NCBI RefSeq assembly: GCF_009856865.1 | Contig: NZ_WVUD01000003.1 | Location: 124,001-188,000 of the forward strand | DNA: 64,000 bases | Direction of reading: 5' to 3' | Source: Solidesulfovibrio aerotolerans | Lineage (GTDB): Bacteria; Desulfobacterota; Desulfovibrionia; Desulfovibrionales; Desulfovibrionaceae | In this document: positions 62,553-64,000 of the stretch, in pieces | Position numbering within the stretch: the stretch's first letter is position 1 | Layout of the letters: each line of letters starts with the position of its first letter | Translations under genes and position numbers: made by a program | Notes under the pieces: generated by a model | The model's input: only the letters and a program-made list of their open reading frames with translations | Told to the model about the DNA's origin: nothing | The model's database searches: none

Positions 62553-63422
62553 ATGGCAACTCTGCGCATTCTGTTTTTGGTCCTGGCCCTGGCGGCAGCG
62601 ACCGCAGCAACGGCTTTTGCCGCCGATCCGGCCCTGACCATCCTCTATGCCGGCAATACGTACGGCTATTACGATCCCTGCCCCACCTGCGGGCCGCAAA
62701 AACTGGGCGGTCTGGCCCGCCGGGCCACAGCCATCGCGATGCTGCGGCAAAACGCGCCCACTGCCGGCAAAGTGCTGGCCGTGGCCGGGCCGTGGGAGTT
62801 TCTCCCCGAAGTCTCGGCCGCGCCGCCCGAGCCAGACAAATTGCCGGTCGTGGCCAAGGCCCATGAACGCCTGGCCTACGACGCCATGGCCCTTGCCCCC
62901 CAGGAAGCCAGGCTTTTAGCCGAGCACAAGTCCCTGCCGCCCAAGGGCGCGGTGGTACTCGAAGACGCCCCGGTCACCCGCATCGTCATCGTTGGCGGCG
63001 TTGCCGTGGGGCTTTTGTACTTCCCCATGCCCAAAGACATCAGCGCCGTGGTGCCGGACAAGCTTATGGACGCCACAGCCAGGGCCGCAGCCGAACTGCG
63101 GGCCAAGGCCGCCCTGGTGGTCGGCATCAGCCCCTGGGGAGCACTCGACGAGGAAGCCTTTATCAACACCCGAACCGGGGCCGTGGATGTGCTGCTCGGC
63201 AGCGGCGGCGGATCCGGTTTTGCCTCCCGCACCTCCAAGGACGGCCGCACCTTGTGGACCCGGGCCTATATCAAGGGCAAGACGCTCAACCGCCTGGATT
63301 TGCTCGCGTTGCCCGGAAAGCCCGGCTTTGTCTGGAAAATCGGCGAGAACTTCACTGCCAAGGTCGATCCTTTGGATGAAAACTTTCCCCAGGATCAGGC
63401 CGTGGACGCGCTGCTCAAATAA
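62553..63422 (+). CDS. UshA-like secreted protein, Cys form
   Basis: A 289-residue exported protein with a signal peptide (ILFLVLALAAATAATAFA). The mature start LTILYAGNTYGYYDPCPTCG resembles the UshA/5'-nucleotidase N-terminus (LTILHTNDTHG), but the usual metal ligands D and H are N and Y here, so metal catalysis is doubtful. A CPTC motif lies at residues 43-46. The gene starts 4 bp after HU and lacks a ribosome site. A second, closely related copy follows at 63569. Confidence 0.75.
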   Translation: MATLRILFLVLALAAATAATAFAADPALTILYAGNTYGYYDPCPTCGPQKLGGLARRATAIAMLRQNAPTAGKVLAVAGPWEFLPEVSAAPPEPDKLPVVAKAHERLAYDAMALAPQEARLLAEHKSLPPKGAVVLEDAPVTRIVIVGGVAVGLLYFPMPKDISAVVPDKLMDATARAAAELRAKAALVVGISPWGALDEEAFINTRTGAVDVLLGSGGGSGFASRTSKDGRTLWTRAYIKGKTLNRLDLLALPGKPGFVWKIGENFTAKVDPLDENFPQDQAVDALLK

Positions 63423-63446
63423 CCCGACCTTGTGCGGCCCGCGTCT

Positions 63447-63527
63447 GGTTGCCGCCCCGTCTCCCGGCTGGTGTCCTTGGCAGACAAGGGAACCGACAAG
63501 GAGGCGGGGCGGCAACCGATGGTTTTT
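63447..63527 (+). terminator. Branched hairpin terminator between the two UshA-like genes
   Basis: An 18-bp stem (63447-63464 with 63500-63517, one G-U wobble) encloses an inner 5-bp hairpin (63475-63479 with 63485-63489). A five-T run at 63523-63527 follows. The large enclosed loop is unusual for a simple terminator. Confidence 0.68.
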
Positions 63528-63568
63528 ACCCCCCTGTCAAACCGCCAACGCAACCCGAGGCTCATCCC

Positions 63569-64000
63569 GTGAAGACTCGCTCCCATCGCGCCGCCCTCGC
63601 CCTATTGCCCCTGGTTCTGGCCGTAGTCGTCGCCCTGCCGGCGGCTGCCCAGGAACCGATCCTCACCATCGTCTTATCCGGCAACACCTACGGCAACTAC
63701 GAGCCCTGCCCTTCCTGAGGCGGCAAGCTTGTTGGCGGGTTGGCCCGGCGGGCCGCCTTTATCCAATCGCTTCGCGCCACTGCCCCTGGCAAGGCACGCA
63801 CGCTTGTTCTCGGCGCGCCCTTTGAAATTTTGCCTGACGGGCCGGACCGAAAGCCTGATCCCCATCGCCTGCCGGCCATAAGCCAGGCGCTTTCCCGCAT
63901 CGGCTACGATGCCGGGGCCTTGCTGCCGGATGAGGCCGCCTATCTCAAAAGCGCTGACGCGCCCATCCCGTCCGGCTTTGACGTCCTGGACAACAAGCCC
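63569..64000 (+). CDS. UshA-like secreted selenoprotein (in-frame UGA), C-terminus beyond window
   Basis: An exported paralogue of the gene at 62553. GTG 63569 starts a signal peptide (LALLPLVLAVVVALPAAAQ) and the mature part LTIVLSGNTYGNYEPCPS, where the in-frame TGA 63716-63718 (residue 50) aligns with Cys46 of the paralogue (CPTC). The frame stays open to the window end, and the following GGKLVGGLARRAAFI matches GPQKLGGLARRATAI. This indicates a CPSU motif with selenocysteine, not a nonsense mutation. A GC-rich hairpin follows the UGA. A real stop cannot be excluded without RNA or protein data. Confidence 0.78.
63716..63757 (+). promoter_or_regulatory. Possible bacterial SECIS element
   Basis: Right after the UGA, GGCCC (63742-63746) pairs with GGGCC (63750-63754) around a GGC loop beginning with G, about 24 nt after the UGA; GGCGGC at 63719-63724 could alternatively pair with 63752-63757. 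Size and place fit bSECIS rules; the structure is by eye only. Confidence 0.45.

Noticed and set aside
63569-63718. The last gene as a 50-codon truncated pseudogene
   Set aside because: Homology to the intact paralogue continues in frame after the TGA, and the TGA aligns with a Cys; selenocysteine is a better explanation.

Overview
The window is a gene-dense, high-GC chromosomal segment from a Gram-negative anaerobe, most probably a sulfate reducer of the Desulfovibrionaceae (the Desulfovibrio magneticus/Solidesulfovibrio type). That placement is an inference. It rests on a tungsten-type aldehyde:ferredoxin oxidoreductase with its own four-cluster ferredoxin, a short ArgA-type N-acetyltransferase, MetH without a reactivation domain, a fused IspDF, and recoding of UGA at two sites (a frameshift in prfB and a probable selenocysteine). 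No phage, insertion sequence, CRISPR array or clear genomic island is visible; this is ordinary core genome carrying some unusual details.

Layout. 1-1.7 kb: the end of an AOR/ferredoxin operon (minus strand), then tRNA-Ala(CGC) with its promoter and terminator. 2.1-14.9 kb: an SDR oxidoreductase; a kinase-fold protein with a universal stress protein; pdxA; glycogen synthesis (glgA-glgB); a Nudix hydrolase; two glycosyltransferases around a DUF2157 membrane protein and a TsaC-like protein. 14.9-18.7 kb: a tightly overlapped tetR-hlyD-ATPase-permease export operon. 18.8-21.8 kb: mlaE-D-C-A for outer-membrane lipid asymmetry, lacking the ATPase. 21.8-34.8 kb: AraC and EamA proteins, a SPOR lipoprotein, an HPt protein, an L,D-transpeptidase, a ferredoxin-nitroreductase, a histidine kinase coupled to an NlpC/P60 hydrolase, a DsbA-like protein, a rhodanese, and a fused GT-C/GT2 glycosyltransferase with a DUF547 protein. 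34.9-45.9 kb: rnpB, ispDF, cysS, an MBL-fold protein, a 52-residue CxC...CxC protein, radA, a zinc-ribbon protein, hpt, argA-type acetyltransferase, TlpA-like thioredoxin and metH. 46.1-64 kb: rpoH-type sigma factor, TPR and LolB-like lipoproteins, rpiB-tkt-glpX, mnmG, a PilZ protein, CorC, Lnt, prfB, a diguanylate cyclase, FlhG/MinD, HU, and two UshA-like secreted paralogues.

Most interesting points. (1) The last gene has an in-frame TGA exactly where its intact upstream paralogue has the second cysteine of a CPxC motif. Homology continues in the same frame to the window end, so I read it as a selenoprotein (CPSU). (2) At least seven intergenic hairpin elements follow the 3' ends of genes, always in the same orientation as the upstream gene. 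They have conserved flanks and hairpin arms whose sequences differ but stay fully paired, a covariation signature of a structured dispersed 3' element. (3) A 51-bp near-perfect cruciform palindrome lies between usp and pdxA, and a stack of long perfect hairpins lies between ispDF and cysS. (4) A histidine kinase carries a C-terminal SAP-like/Cys4 tail and is translationally coupled to a cell-wall hydrolase.

Functional links. Envelope biogenesis dominates (Mla, LolB-like, Lnt, L,D-transpeptidase, NlpC/P60, SPOR, several glycosyltransferases). The 55-62 kb block holds a possible c-di-GMP/motility set: PilZ receptor, diguanylate cyclase with an intact inhibitory site, and FlhG.
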